DNA of 64,000 bases, from assembly GCA_902780385.1 (NCBI GenBank), contig CACZFF010000004.1:1-64000 (forward strand). Direction: 5' to 3'. Below are positions 33,962 to 42,777 of the stretch, one piece after another (the stretch's first letter is position 1; every line of letters begins with the position of its first letter). The translations under genes and the position numbers were made by a program. Below the pieces are notes generated by a model. It searched no databases. It was given only the letters and a program-made list of their open reading frames with translations, and was not told the origin of the DNA. Source of the stretch: an uncultured Lachnospiraceae bacterium. GTDB taxonomy: Bacteria > Bacillota > Clostridia > Lachnospirales > Lachnospiraceae.

Positions 33962-34498
33962 TTAAAACAGTACACAGCTGGTGAAGGTAACTGTATTTCT
34001 GCCGTAGTAGTAGGGCGTGTCCGCGCTCTTGCAGACATCAGTGACCAACAGACCGTATGCCTCCATGGATGTGAATGCCTTGTCGGGGAAGCGGCAGGGC
34101 TGGTCCGGATAAGTACATTTGGCGCACTGCATGCCGCAGCCGCCGCTGCCCATGGGAAGAAAGTCCTCGCCCCTTTCCCTCAGTCTGCCGCAGTAATCCA
34201 GAAAGCGCTCTCTCTGCATTGTCTGAGCCTCTTCGATGGCTTCTCCGTCAAATTCATCTTCCATCTGTGCGGTCGTCTGCAGGATGATCCCCCATTTGTA
34301 CTGCTTTGCCTTTTTCCGGCTCTCGGCCAGCGTACCGCAGGCCGGCGGGCATGTCCAGAGCCTGCCGTAGTTTCCGCATTTATTGGAGCTGCACATATCA
34401 CGCACTTCCTTCAGGAACTTCAGATCCTTAGCCGCAAAAATCCCCCGGCCTCCAAAGCCGATCTCCTCAGCCAGCGCAACGGCTTCTTCCTTGGTCAT
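33962..34498 (-). CDS. DUF2284 family predicted metal-binding protein
   Basis: A 178-residue cytoplasmic protein rich in cysteines: CSSNKCGNYGRLWTCPPACG at about residues 36-55, then GCGMQCAKCTYPDQPCRFPDKAFTSMEAYG near 120-150. This double Cys cluster is the DUF2284 hallmark and probably binds an Fe-S cluster or zinc. The start follows AAGGAG. It lies between the RACo-like activator and the first methyltransferase, an arrangement seen in corrinoid methyltransferase clusters of anaerobes, but its role is not established. Confidence 0.85.
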   Translation of the reverse strand: MTKEEAVALAEEIGFGGRGIFAAKDLKFLKEVRDMCSSNKCGNYGRLWTCPPACGTLAESRKKAKQYKWGIILQTTAQMEDEFDGEAIEEAQTMQRERFLDYCGRLRERGEDFLPMGSGGCGMQCAKCTYPDQPCRFPDKAFTSMEAYGLLVTDVCKSADTPYYYGRNTVTFTSCVLF

Positions 34499-34606
34499 AG
34501 CACTTCTCCTTATAACGACAGATTTATTTTTTTTCGGGAAAACTTCTTCCTTTTCAAGGTTTTTCCTTTACCCTTTCCGACATGCCGCTCGCCAGAGCGG
34601 CCCCGA

Positions 34607-34743
34607 GGAGAAATACGCATTTCAAAGCCTTACGTATAAGGGCTTTGAAATTGGCGTTTTCTCCAATGGGATCAGCGGAGCTTTGGGCCGTTTTGCGGCA
34701 CAAAGCTCTGAGAGCGAAAAATCTTGTATCGACAAGATTTTTC
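34607..34743. repeat. Cluster of three dyads in the RACo-DUF2284 intergenic region
   Basis: A long imperfect hairpin of about 23 bp (34607-34664, with GGAGAAA...TTCTCC and TTTCAAAGCC...GGCTTTGAAA), a second (34678-34708, GAGCTTTG/CAAAGCTC), and a third (34716-34743, GAAAAATCTTG/CAAGATTTTTC). The third could terminate the RACo-like gene. No gene is supported between 34499 and 34791. Confidence 0.8.
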
Positions 34744-34791
34744 ACTCTTTACCCCTGTTCAGTATTCAAGGCTTTCCCGCGGAAGTGGGTA

Positions 34792-36306
34792 TTACTCTTG
34801 TTCCGGGAAAAACATGTGGTCCATGTAAAGATCGCTGAAAAGCGGGCTCTCGGCAAGAGCTGTCTCCTCTGACCTGAGTGCGGTTTCTGCCATACGCTCC
34901 AGGGTTTCTGGATCGCGTGCGGCCATCACCGCGCCTGCCAGGGAACTGTTGCCCACCGGATACATTCGATCCAGCAGTTCTTCCGGCAGAAGGCCTATAC
35001 CGACAGCTTTTTCAAGATTGATCTTCTGACCGAAACCACCTGCCAGATACAGTTTCCCGATGTGGTCATAGTCGGTTCCGTAGGCCTCGATCAGGACCTC
35101 CATTCCTGCGCGCACAGCTGATTTGGCCAGCTGCACCTCACGGACATCTTTTCCCGTAAAAACGACGCCCTCCGCAACCGGAAATCCGTCGTCAAAATAG
35201 TCATCATCCAAAAGTCCGGTCTCGTCGATCAGCTCCTCCTTGAGAAGCTCGTACACCACTTCAAGCACTCCGGTTCCGCAGATTCCCGAGGCCGGGCTGC
35301 CGCCGATGGTCTGCACCTTCGCCTTTCCGTCTTTGATCTCCACACTGCATACTGCACCGGGAATGCCCGGAATTCCGCAGCTGATGTTGCCTCCTTCAAA
35401 AGCAGGTCCCGCTGCGGTGGAGGCGGACAGGATCCTGTCGCGGTTTCCGATGGCCATCTCTCCGTTTGTTCCCAGGTCGACCAGGATGCAGATTTCCTCG
35501 CTCTCATCCATGCCGCAGGCGACAATTCCGCTGACAATATCCGCGCCTACAAAAGTGCTGATTCCAGGCAGGATCGTCATATTCTCATATTCATGCAAAG
35601 AGATGTCCACAGGCGTATAGGGTGCGACGCCCAGCGTGCGGCAGGGCAGTCCCTGCAGTAGGTGTTCCATGGTCGTGTTGCCGCTGATCAGCATTTTCAC
35701 CTCTGCGGGAAGTCCCAGTTTTTTTCTCAGTTCGTCAAGATCAGAGAGGATGGACTGCTGCAGCTCCTCTCCTTTGCCCTGGTTGGACGCCTCCATGCGG
35801 CTGATGACATCGGCTCCCCAGGCACGCTGATGATTGATCCCCGTCACTGTCTGCAGTATGCGGCCTGTCCCCGCTTCAACGGCACTCATGGCGATCGTCG
35901 TGGTCCCGATATCCACTGCCGCCACGATCTGCCCGGCGGAAGTTCCTTCCGCTCCTGCACTGCCGGCCTCTTTCTCCGGCAGATTTTCCGTCGGCAGAGA
36001 AGGCATGGAAAAAGAAGACTCCACCTTCATTGCAGATTCATCCGGCGTGATCATTTCGATCCGCATGCCTGCCGCTGCCTGCGCCTTGCAGGCCAGCCGC
36101 TCGCCCCGGTCAATCGCATCCGCAGAAAGGAGCTTGCGGTCCGCCGCCGAAGGTGCAGGCGCCGCACTCAAAAAGCGGACCCTGCATTTCCCGCAGGTGC
36201 CGTTTGAACCGCAGTTTCCTGCCATATAGACTCCCTGCGCCTGCAGGGCCTCCATTACACTCCTGCCCTCACAGCCGGCTTCCAACTCAATCCATTTGTC
36301 TTCCAT
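34792..36306 (-). CDS. RACo-like ATP-dependent reductive activator of corrinoid proteins
   Basis: A 504-residue protein with an N-terminal [2Fe-2S] ferredoxin domain (Cys32, Cys38, Cys41 in NCGSNGTCGKC, and Cys73 in RLACKAQ). A linker is followed by the DUF4445/ASKHA ATPase domain: AAVDIGTTTIAMSAVEAGTG (about 131), INHQRAWGADVISRM, ILVDLGTNGEMAIGN, GGSPASGICGTG and KLYLAGGFGQKI. RACo proteins use ATP to drive reduction of cob(II)amide back to cob(I)amide in methyltransferase systems. The start follows AAGAGGTAGG. It is downstream of the corrinoid protein gene, its likely client. Confidence 0.92.
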   Translation of the reverse strand: MEDKWIELEAGCEGRSVMEALQAQGVYMAGNCGSNGTCGKCRVRFLSAAPAPSAADRKLLSADAIDRGERLACKAQAAAGMRIEMITPDESAMKVESSFSMPSLPTENLPEKEAGSAGAEGTSAGQIVAAVDIGTTTIAMSAVEAGTGRILQTVTGINHQRAWGADVISRMEASNQGKGEELQQSILSDLDELRKKLGLPAEVKMLISGNTTMEHLLQGLPCRTLGVAPYTPVDISLHEYENMTILPGISTFVGADIVSGIVACGMDESEEICILVDLGTNGEMAIGNRDRILSASTAAGPAFEGGNISCGIPGIPGAVCSVEIKDGKAKVQTIGGSPASGICGTGVLEVVYELLKEELIDETGLLDDDYFDDGFPVAEGVVFTGKDVREVQLAKSAVRAGMEVLIEAYGTDYDHIGKLYLAGGFGQKINLEKAVGIGLLPEELLDRMYPVGNSSLAGAVMAARDPETLERMAETALRSEETALAESPLFSDLYMDHMFFPEQE

Positions 36307-36311
36307 ACCTA

Positions 36312-36360
36312 CCTCTTATACCCTGCCTCTTATGTCCTGCCTCTTAATGTCCTGCCTCTT
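36312..36360. repeat. 14-bp tandem repeat upstream of the RACo-like gene
   Basis: Three and a half copies of about 14 bp. On the minus strand each carries an AAGAGGCAGG-like, Shine-Dalgarno-resembling word, and the copy nearest the gene supplies its ribosome site. Confidence 0.85.
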
Positions 36361-36432
36361 CTGCCGGATCGTCTTTGCGCGGCGGCTGCCTGAAGCGTTT
36401 TGTTCTTACTGCACCAGGTCTCGTCCTATAAA

Positions 36433-36461
36433 CAATGCCTCCACGACAGGCGGAGGCATTG
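36433..36461 (-). terminator. Hairpin after the corrinoid protein gene
   Basis: Perfect 10-bp stem CAATGCCTCC/GGAGGCATTG, followed on the minus strand by TTTATAG. It may attenuate transcription into the RACo-like gene rather than stop it fully. Confidence 0.65.
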
Positions 36462-36506
36462 CTTGTTTACATCTCTTTCTCAGGACTGTATATCAGTCTT
36501 TTATCT

Positions 36507-37145
36507 TTATGCGCCGACCAGCTCAAGAGCTTTTTCAGCTGCGGTCGGTGCATCTTCTGTATAGGCATCCGCGCCGATGCTGTCCGCAAATTCCTTTGTC
36601 ACAGGCGCACCGCCGACCATGATCTTCACCTTGTCACGGATGCCGGCTTCCTCTGCAGCCTTGACCACTTCACCCATGACGGGCATGGTTGTGGTCAGCA
36701 GAGCGGAAAGGCCGATGATATCGGCATTTTCATCGATGGCGGTCTGAATGAATTTCTCCGGAGCTACATCGACACCCAGGTCGATGACTTCAAAACCCTT
36801 GCCCTCAAACATCATGATGACAAGGTTCTTTCCGATATCGTGCAGGTCGCCCTGAACGGTTCCCATAACGATCTTGCCCTTTCCGGTTGATTCCTCTCCT
36901 GCCAGATAAGGCTTCAGGACTTCGGATCCAGCCTTCATGGCACGTGCGGATACCAGAACCTGGGGAACAAAGATCTCATTTGCCTTGAACTTTGCACCGA
37001 CAACATCCATACCGGCAAGCAGACCGCCTGTCAGGATCTCATTTGCTTCCAGGCCCTCATCGATCGCCTGCTGGCAAAGCTTGGCCACATCTTTACGTTT
37101 TCCCTTCTGCAGCATTTCGGAAATTTTTGCGAGCACTTCACTCAT
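36507..37145 (-). CDS. Corrinoid (methyl carrier) protein, MtaC/MttC type
   Basis: A 212-residue B12-binding protein that carries the methyl group between two methyltransferases. Residues 1-85 form the helical cap (LAGMDVVGAKFKANEIFVPQVL). The cobalamin-binding motif GDLHDIGKN has the lower-ligand His102, with GLSALLTTTMPVMGEVV and VKIMVGGAPVTKEFADSIGADAY completing the Rossmann domain. The start follows AAAGGAG. It is preceded by a -10 box with no clear -35, as expected for an activator-dependent promoter. Confidence 0.94.
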   Translation of the reverse strand: MSEVLAKISEMLQKGKRKDVAKLCQQAIDEGLEANEILTGGLLAGMDVVGAKFKANEIFVPQVLVSARAMKAGSEVLKPYLAGEESTGKGKIVMGTVQGDLHDIGKNLVIMMFEGKGFEVIDLGVDVAPEKFIQTAIDENADIIGLSALLTTTMPVMGEVVKAAEEAGIRDKVKIMVGGAPVTKEFADSIGADAYTEDAPTAAEKALELVGA

Positions 37146-37275
37146 TTGCCTATTCTCCTTTCGTTAAAATCCCCGGTCTTTCAGAAACAATGACTTTGCC
37201 GGGATGTGAGACTCCCGGTTTGTCAGAATCTCTGCAGGCTCTCCACTTCCTGCAGAAATCGTTTAGCTGATATTT

Positions 37276-37281
37276 ATTATA
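37276..37281 (-). promoter_or_regulatory. -10 box of the corrinoid protein operon
   Basis: TATAAT on the minus strand, with a CGG-ACAAA-CCG dyad directly upstream (about 37285-37296) and no recognisable -35. The layout suits activation by the adjacent PocR/AraC regulator. That link is inference. Confidence 0.5.
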
Positions 37282-37387
37282 CAACGGTTTGTCCGTTTGC
37301 TTTTTGTAATTTTTTTGAGTAATTCGTTGATTTTTTATACGACACCACGCTCACAGCAGGAGAATTCTCCTTTGCAGGCAGCTGCCC

Positions 37388-38638
37388 CTATCGGTACTGC
37401 TTGGGCGTGAGCCCGGTCAGCTTTTTGAAAACTTTTGTAAAATAACTCTGGTCCTTATAACCACATGCAATCGCAATCTCCATTACCGGATAGTCTGTAT
37501 TGGACAAGAGCCGGGCCGCCTCTTCAATACGGATACGGTTGAGATACTCCTTGAAGGTCGTGCCTGTCACCTGCCGGAACAGTGTAGAAAGATAGGAAGT
37601 ATTCACATGCAGAGTGTCCGCTACGCTGGCAAGTGAGATTTCTTCCGAAAAATGCCGGGCAATATACTCGACGGCATTCTTGACGATCCTGCTGTTTTTT
37701 TCCTGAGTAAGAAACAGGTTGTCCGTAAAGATCTCAATATTATCCTGAAAGGTATAACAGATATCATAGATATTCTTTGAGGCTGCCAGTGCTGTTATGA
37801 GCCGCTGGTTCATTCCGAGAACCATATTCACATCGGCTCCCCGGTTGATCGAGGCGCGGGAAAGCAGTGAGCAGAGCTCGATAATGCGGATCTTGATATG
37901 ATCCGTGTCGTGTCCTTCGTAGAGCAGGATATGACCGAGGAGTTCATTGAGGAGTTCTCTTGCGCGCTCTGTATTATTGACTTTGATACAGCTGATCAGC
38001 TCATTTTCCAGCTCCACCGGATACATCTTTTCCTCGCGGAAGCCGCTGTTTTTGTAAAGCTGTATTGATTCATTAATTCTGGATTGCTGCAGAAGCTTGC
38101 CCTTGTTGGCAGCTATAACCTGCCTGCTCTCCACAAGGATGCTGCGCATCAGATAATTAAAAATCACACTGATCTGATTGACCAGATCAGGATCTATCAC
38201 AGGTATCCCGGAAGAATAATTCATCAGCCGCACAAGGCCTTCTGCAGGTATGGCTTTTTCTTTACTCAGATCTGTGACCAGCGCCGAGTCGGGTTCGTCC
38301 ATGAGAAACGGACCTGCAACTGCGGAGCCAAACTGTTTTCCTTTGATCATTATGGGATAGACAATGTGGTTCATGCCGGAATGGCAGCAGAACACATAGG
38401 CTTCTCCGAAATCCCTTGCCATCTCTCCTGCTCTGACATGTTCCTGGGCACAGTTTCGTCCCGATTTATTATGACGGGCAAACTCCATGCAATAGGGATA
38501 TTTTTCTCCGTACTGCAGCAGTTCCCTGCCGTTTTCATCGATCAGAGAAATGTTGAGACGGGTAATCGCATGAAAAGCGTTCAGCATCCCTCCCAGTTCC
38601 TGCTCCGAAATATATTTAAAGACATGATTATTATCCAT
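37388..38638 (-). CDS. AraC-family regulator with PocR sensory domain
   Basis: A 416-residue transcription factor. The N-terminal PocR domain (about 8-175) includes GRELLQYGEKYPYCMEFARHN, CAQEHVRAGEMA, FCCHSGMNHIVYPI and GKQFGSAVAGPF; its Cys/His residues may bind ligand or metal. A middle helical region leads to the AraC HTH pair at about 312-416, with ISLASVADTLHVNTSYLSTLFRQVTG and MEIAIACGYKDQSYFTKVFKKLTGLTPKQYR. PocR-type regulators accompany B12-dependent metabolism, including propanediol use and corrinoid methyltransferases. It lies next to the corrinoid protein operon and probably responds to its substrate. Confidence 0.92.
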   Translation of the reverse strand: MDNNHVFKYISEQELGGMLNAFHAITRLNISLIDENGRELLQYGEKYPYCMEFARHNKSGRNCAQEHVRAGEMARDFGEAYVFCCHSGMNHIVYPIMIKGKQFGSAVAGPFLMDEPDSALVTDLSKEKAIPAEGLVRLMNYSSGIPVIDPDLVNQISVIFNYLMRSILVESRQVIAANKGKLLQQSRINESIQLYKNSGFREEKMYPVELENELISCIKVNNTERARELLNELLGHILLYEGHDTDHIKIRIIELCSLLSRASINRGADVNMVLGMNQRLITALAASKNIYDICYTFQDNIEIFTDNLFLTQEKNSRIVKNAVEYIARHFSEEISLASVADTLHVNTSYLSTLFRQVTGTTFKEYLNRIRIEEAARLLSNTDYPVMEIAIACGYKDQSYFTKVFKKLTGLTPKQYR

Positions 38639-38765
38639 CCGTCACCCTCAGTCGTTTTAAGACCGGACGAAACAGCCCTGTCTACAGTCCCCGGTAATCT
38701 ACCGTGCATCTTATGTTAATTACCGAAACCGTGTAAATCTTCTCCTCCCTCGCAGATAGAAAGAG

Positions 38766-38801
38766 CTGTCGTCCACCATCTGAATTATGTGAACGACAGC
38801 C
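38766..38801 (-). terminator. Hairpin after the second UroD/MtaA-like gene
   Basis: 8-bp stem GCTGTCGT/ACGACAGC with a long loop, followed on the minus strand by TCTTTCT. It lies between the methyltransferase stop and the PocR regulator start. Confidence 0.65.
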
Positions 38802-38916
38802 TGCATTACTTTGTAATCATGTCAGAAGCGACCCCTCTGCTGAATCTCTGTGTCTTTCTCCTTCTCGATTCTTCATCATCCTCTCATGGGAGCCGGGCCG
38901 TTTCCGCTGTCTCTCA

Positions 38917-40176
38917 TTACCTGTCGCCGTTGAATTCCTTGACAGCTTCCACCATCGCCGCGATATTCTCGATAGGAGTATTTGCCTGAATGTTGTGGAT
39001 AGTATTGAAAATATACCCGCCGTCTTTGGAGAAAATCTCCAGTCTCTGCAGGACCTGCTCGCGGACCTCTTCGGGCGTTCCGAAGGGAAGGGTGTGCTGG
39101 GTGTCAACGCCGCCGCCCCAGAAAAGGATATCCTTTCCATAAGTGTCTTTGAGCTTCTGGGGATCCATGCCGGTCGCCGAGCACTGAACAGGATTGAGGG
39201 CGTCAAAGCCGCTCTCGATAAAGAGCGGGATCATATCAAAGACTGCACCGCAGGAGTGCTTGAGGGTCTTCCATGTAGTGTGCTCATGGATCCAGTCGCA
39301 CATCTTCTTGTAGTAGGGAAGATAGATTTCCTCATAGGTGTCAGGAGACATCATCAGGCTGTTCTGTGAGCCGTAGTCTGTGCCGCAGATATAGACGATA
39401 TCGATGTCCGAGCCGAACTCATCCCAGTATTTCTGGAAGTTCTGAATGGCGATGTCAGTACCCTGATCAAAAACCTCCTCCACCTCATCGGGATAGAGCA
39501 GGGGTGCCATGTACCAGTCCGCGATCGTGCGGACGCCGCGGGGATGCTTAATGTTGGGGCCGGGAATGTTGTTGGCATCACCCAGGCAGGAATAGCCGGG
39601 AATGACCTGGATGGCACGCTGCAGAGGCTTGTACTCCTCCAGCTTTTTGTGGTGGAAGGCAATCTGCTCGTCGGAGGCCAGCATATAGTCCTCGACGTTG
39701 CCGGACAGATCGGGATCATCCTCATCGATTTCCTCTTCCGGACGCTCTAGATTATCGAAATAGTAGCCGCCGGCAGGCAGGTGGCCGCTGGGCGCGACGG
39801 AATCGTCTCCTTCAGGATAGACAAAGGTTCCTCCCTTGCCGTCGTCGTGAAGGGTGGCATTGGCAGGGATCAGGATCGGTGTTCCGCGGTATTCCCATTC
39901 CTTCCAGGCATCATTGTGATGTCCGTAAGTGTCGCCGAAATTGTCAAGATTCTGCACATCGACGCCCATGACCTCTCCCAGGTCCGGGTCTACGAAGGCT
40001 GTCATCGTGCTCATGTCATTGATGCGGGGAAGCTTCTTCTCGAGACCGTAATAGTCCCTCAGCTGAGCTACCACCTGGCAGTTGACCATGGATGTGCACA
40101 TTCCGCCGAAGTCCACCGGAACCTTATCAGGCTCTTTATGTGCAAATGCTGTCAAAACTCTCTCTTTTGATGTCAT
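38917..40176 (-). CDS. UroD/MtaA-family corrinoid methyltransferase (second)
   Basis: A 419-residue member of the uroporphyrinogen decarboxylase superfamily. It starts MTSKERVLTAFAHKEPDKVPVDFGGM, typical of the methyltransferase branch. WKTLKHSCGAVFDMIPLFIESGFDALNPVQ holds the His-x-Cys zinc-type motif, and FWGGGVDTQHTLPFGTPEEVREQV and GGYIFNTIHNIQANTPIENIAAM complete the barrel. I chose the ATG at 40176, which follows GGAGG; a longer frame to 40329 crosses the divergent promoter region. It diverges from an AraC regulator gene, its probable controller. Confidence 0.88.
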   Translation of the reverse strand: MTSKERVLTAFAHKEPDKVPVDFGGMCTSMVNCQVVAQLRDYYGLEKKLPRINDMSTMTAFVDPDLGEVMGVDVQNLDNFGDTYGHHNDAWKEWEYRGTPILIPANATLHDDGKGGTFVYPEGDDSVAPSGHLPAGGYYFDNLERPEEEIDEDDPDLSGNVEDYMLASDEQIAFHHKKLEEYKPLQRAIQVIPGYSCLGDANNIPGPNIKHPRGVRTIADWYMAPLLYPDEVEEVFDQGTDIAIQNFQKYWDEFGSDIDIVYICGTDYGSQNSLMMSPDTYEEIYLPYYKKMCDWIHEHTTWKTLKHSCGAVFDMIPLFIESGFDALNPVQCSATGMDPQKLKDTYGKDILFWGGGVDTQHTLPFGTPEEVREQVLQRLEIFSKDGGYIFNTIHNIQANTPIENIAAMVEAVKEFNGDR

Positions 40177-40234
40177 CTTTGTTTTCCTCCCCGGAAGCAC
40201 AAATACGATATTACATAAATTTCTGTACAATGTT

Positions 40235-40246
40235 CGAAATATTTCG
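40235..40246. promoter_or_regulatory. Palindrome in the divergent methyltransferase/AraC region
   Basis: A perfect 12-bp palindrome, CGAAATATTTCG, lies between two TACAAT-like boxes in the 238-bp divergent gap, a plausible regulator site. Confidence 0.4.
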
Positions 40247-40414
40247 GCGGATACAATATTTATTACCGTCGGATCCGCTGTTTTACTAACACCTATGATA
40301 CAATGAAAAGAGGAAATGCGCACTTGCAATTGCTATCAATAAATATGCAAATCCTATCATTATCCTGCGCCGACAGTGTGCAGCATGACACACGGATTGT
40401 GAAAAGGGGAAGCT

Positions 40415-41287
40415 ATGCGGCAGATACCGGAAGAATATATAGTCAAACTGGAGCGGGATATTCTGGAGGCGGAGGGAATCTTTGTCCACACCCCCTCTGT
40501 ATTTGCAAAAGATAATCTCTTCTATGTCCGGCTGGAAGCCCTCTATACCTGCGGCCCCCAGTACGAGGTACGAAGAGCAGGTCTGGATTCTTTCCTGCTG
40601 TTTTTCATCAGAGAAGGAGAGATGCTCTTTGAATACGGGGGCCGCTCTTTTGTCGCGCGGAAAAAAGATATCGTCCTTCTGGACTGTATGCAGCCGCATC
40701 GCTATAAGGCTCTGACCCGCACAGAATTCTACTGGTTCCACTTTGACGGGAGTGCCTCGAGAGCCTACTTTGACCACTTTCGCGAGAACAAAGGGCTTCA
40801 TTTCCGGGAACAGCGCAATATGGAGGAAAACTTTGTGCTGATCCATGACCTCATGCGCAGCGGCTGCCCCGACGAGGGGGCCATGTCCGTGCACGTCCAC
40901 AGAATCCTCGCCCTCCTCTTTTCCTCCGTCGGGAAAAGCAGCGCGCCTTCCGACATCATTGCCCGGGCCAGGGTCTATATGGATGAGCACTATATGGAAA
41001 AGCTCTCCGCAGAGCAGATCGCGGAAGCATCCAGGGTAAGCCCCTCCCATCTCTTCCGCGTCTTCCGCTCAGAGACGGGCCTGACTCCCTACGGATATCT
41101 CACAAACGTGCGCATGGAGCATGCCATGAAAATGCTGCTGAATACCTCATACTCCGTAGAGGAGATCGCAGACCTGTGTGCTTTCTGTTCCTCGGCCAAT
41201 TTCATCCGGGCCTTCCGGCAGAGTACAGGCGTCACGCCCCGCAGATTCCGAAAGCTGATCAGCGGCATCACCTCCGCCGGTCCGTGA
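40415..41287 (+). CDS. AraC-family transcriptional regulator with cupin sensor
   Basis: A 290-residue regulator. The N-terminal cupin-like domain (about 20-150) includes FLLFFIREGEMLFEYGGRSF, KDIVLLDCMQPHRY and FYWFHFDGSASRAYF. The C-terminal HTH pair at about 185-285 has LSAEQIAEASRVSPSHLFRVFRSETGLTPYGYLTNVRMEHA and VEEIADLCAFCSSANFIRAFRQSTGVTPRRFRK. The start follows AAAAGGGGAAG. It is divergent from the second UroD/MtaA-like gene, suggesting it regulates that gene. The effector is unknown. Confidence 0.9.
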   Translation: MRQIPEEYIVKLERDILEAEGIFVHTPSVFAKDNLFYVRLEALYTCGPQYEVRRAGLDSFLLFFIREGEMLFEYGGRSFVARKKDIVLLDCMQPHRYKALTRTEFYWFHFDGSASRAYFDHFRENKGLHFREQRNMEENFVLIHDLMRSGCPDEGAMSVHVHRILALLFSSVGKSSAPSDIIARARVYMDEHYMEKLSAEQIAEASRVSPSHLFRVFRSETGLTPYGYLTNVRMEHAMKMLLNTSYSVEEIADLCAFCSSANFIRAFRQSTGVTPRRFRKLISGITSAGP

Positions 41288-41394
41288 CCTGAGCATTTGC
41301 CGGGTGTAATTTGCCGTTTATCCGCTATCCGCTGCCCGTCTGCACCCCTGCCAGGCACCTTTCCTCTGCAGTACCTGCAGATCAGCCGGATCGA

Positions 41395-41757
41395 TCACAT
41401 TTTTGCCAGATAATCTGTGGTCACACGCTCCCACTGGTACTTTTTCAGGTCGACGCGTCCGTCAGGGCAGGGGATACCTTCTGCTTCCAGCAGTTCGATC
41501 TGCCGGTTTCCTCCCCCGAAGGCAAAGGCTTCCGAAACCTCTCCATTCCGGTTGACCACCCTGAAACAGGGAATCCCGTCAGGGTCAGGATTCACATGAA
41601 GGGCAAATCCCACGACCCGGGACCAGCGTTTATTCCCTGCCAGCGCGGCAATCTGTCCGTAGGTCGCCACTTTTCCAGCAGGAATCTGGCGCACAATTTC
41701 ATAGATTTTTTCAAAAGAGTTTTCTTTTTTCTCTTTTCCTTTGCGATAGGTCTTCAT
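41395..41757 (-). CDS. MGMT/ATL-family DNA alkyl-lesion protein
   Basis: A 120-residue protein of the methylated-DNA-cysteine methyltransferase DNA-binding domain family. IYEIVRQIPAGKVATYGQIAALAG is the HTH region. The active-site segment is PCFRVVNRNGEVS: the Cys is present but the usual PCHRV His is Phe. It lacks the extra N-terminal domain of full-length Ogt/Ada, so it is a short MGMT-like protein and may recognise rather than repair lesions. I chose the ATG at 41757 after AGAGGA; the upstream extension is not supported. Confidence 0.85.
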   Translation of the reverse strand: MKTYRKGKEKKENSFEKIYEIVRQIPAGKVATYGQIAALAGNKRWSRVVGFALHVNPDPDGIPCFRVVNRNGEVSEAFAFGGGNRQIELLEAEGIPCPDGRVDLKKYQWERVTTDYLAKM

Positions 41758-41904
41758 TATGAATTCCTCTGAAATAATGGGGTTTGCCGCTGTGCTCCAT
41801 CCGTCTGTCCGGTTGCACTTAAGGGCATATCGTTTTATAGTTACTTTACACGCCCCCCTCAAAGGGCGTGTACATGTAACTCTTGCGAAAGGAAGTAATG
41901 CATA

Positions 41905-42675
41905 ATGATCATAAAACGTGACATCCTGTTTACACCGTCAAATGCAGTCAGGCAGCTCCATATCTATCTTCCCGAGAGCTATTCCCAGGGGCAGGAGCAG
42001 TACCCTGTCATGTATTTTTTCGACGGACATAATCTGTTCAGTGACGAAGACGCCACCTTCGGCAAGAGCTGGGGCCTGAAGGACTTTCTGGAAAGCTGGG
42101 GAAAGGATATCATCATTGTCGGTATAGAATGCGGACATGTCGGCAATGAGCGCCTCAGGGAATACTGCCCCTACACCTTCCGCGGGAAATTCTGGGGCGG
42201 GACACTGAAAGGGACCGGCCGCACCACATTGCAGTGGATGGTCTCCGAACTCAAACCAATGATCGACAGGGATTACCGGACCTGGCCCCATCGCGAGGCA
42301 ACCGGAATCGGCGGATCGAGCATGGGCGGTCTGATGTCCCTTTATGGAGCTGTCTGCTTTAATGACTGGTTTTCCAAGGCCGCCTGTGTCTCCAGCACGA
42401 TATCGCCCTGTATGGCTTCCCTGCGCAGGGATATTAAAAAGGCGTATATCCGGGAAGACACCCGTTTTTATCTGTCTTTCGGAACAGAAGAAGCCTTCCG
42501 TCCTCATCCCACAGATCCCTTAAAGAGTCTCACTGCTGTTCATAACCTGACGATCCAGGATGACCTGCGGGAGAAAGGAGCCATGACAGATTTCTTCTGT
42601 CAGGTCGGAGGCGGACACAATGAAGCCAGCTGGGAAAAACAGATCCCCCGCTTCATGAACTTCCTCTGGATGTAA
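41905..42675 (+). CDS. Alpha/beta-hydrolase esterase, esterase D/enterochelin-esterase type
   Basis: A 256-residue cytoplasmic hydrolase without a signal peptide. RQLHIYLPESYSQGQEQYPVMYFFDGHNLFSD is the typical opening of the putative esterase family. The nucleophile elbow is GIGGSSMGGLMSLYGA (Ser about 137) and the catalytic His is probably in GGGHNEASWEKQIPRF. The start follows AAAGGAAG. It stands alone on the plus strand between an MGMT-like gene and a terminator. Substrate unknown. Confidence 0.88.
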   Translation: MIIKRDILFTPSNAVRQLHIYLPESYSQGQEQYPVMYFFDGHNLFSDEDATFGKSWGLKDFLESWGKDIIIVGIECGHVGNERLREYCPYTFRGKFWGGTLKGTGRTTLQWMVSELKPMIDRDYRTWPHREATGIGGSSMGGLMSLYGAVCFNDWFSKAACVSSTISPCMASLRRDIKKAYIREDTRFYLSFGTEEAFRPHPTDPLKSLTAVHNLTIQDDLREKGAMTDFFCQVGGGHNEASWEKQIPRFMNFLWM

Positions 42676-42726
42676 ATTTCGAAGATATCTTAACCGGCTT
42701 AGAAAAGCTGTACTATTACAGGTATT

Positions 42727-42770
42727 AAAAATCTGCGCCTTTGCGGCAGGACCGCAAAGGCGCATTTTTG
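42727..42770. terminator. Bidirectional terminator
   Basis: Strong stem AAAATCTGCGCCTTTGCGG/CCGCAAAGGCGCATTTTT with T-runs on both strands, between the convergent esterase gene and the asnB-like operon. Confidence 0.9.
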
Positions 42771-42777
42771 TGCTTTT

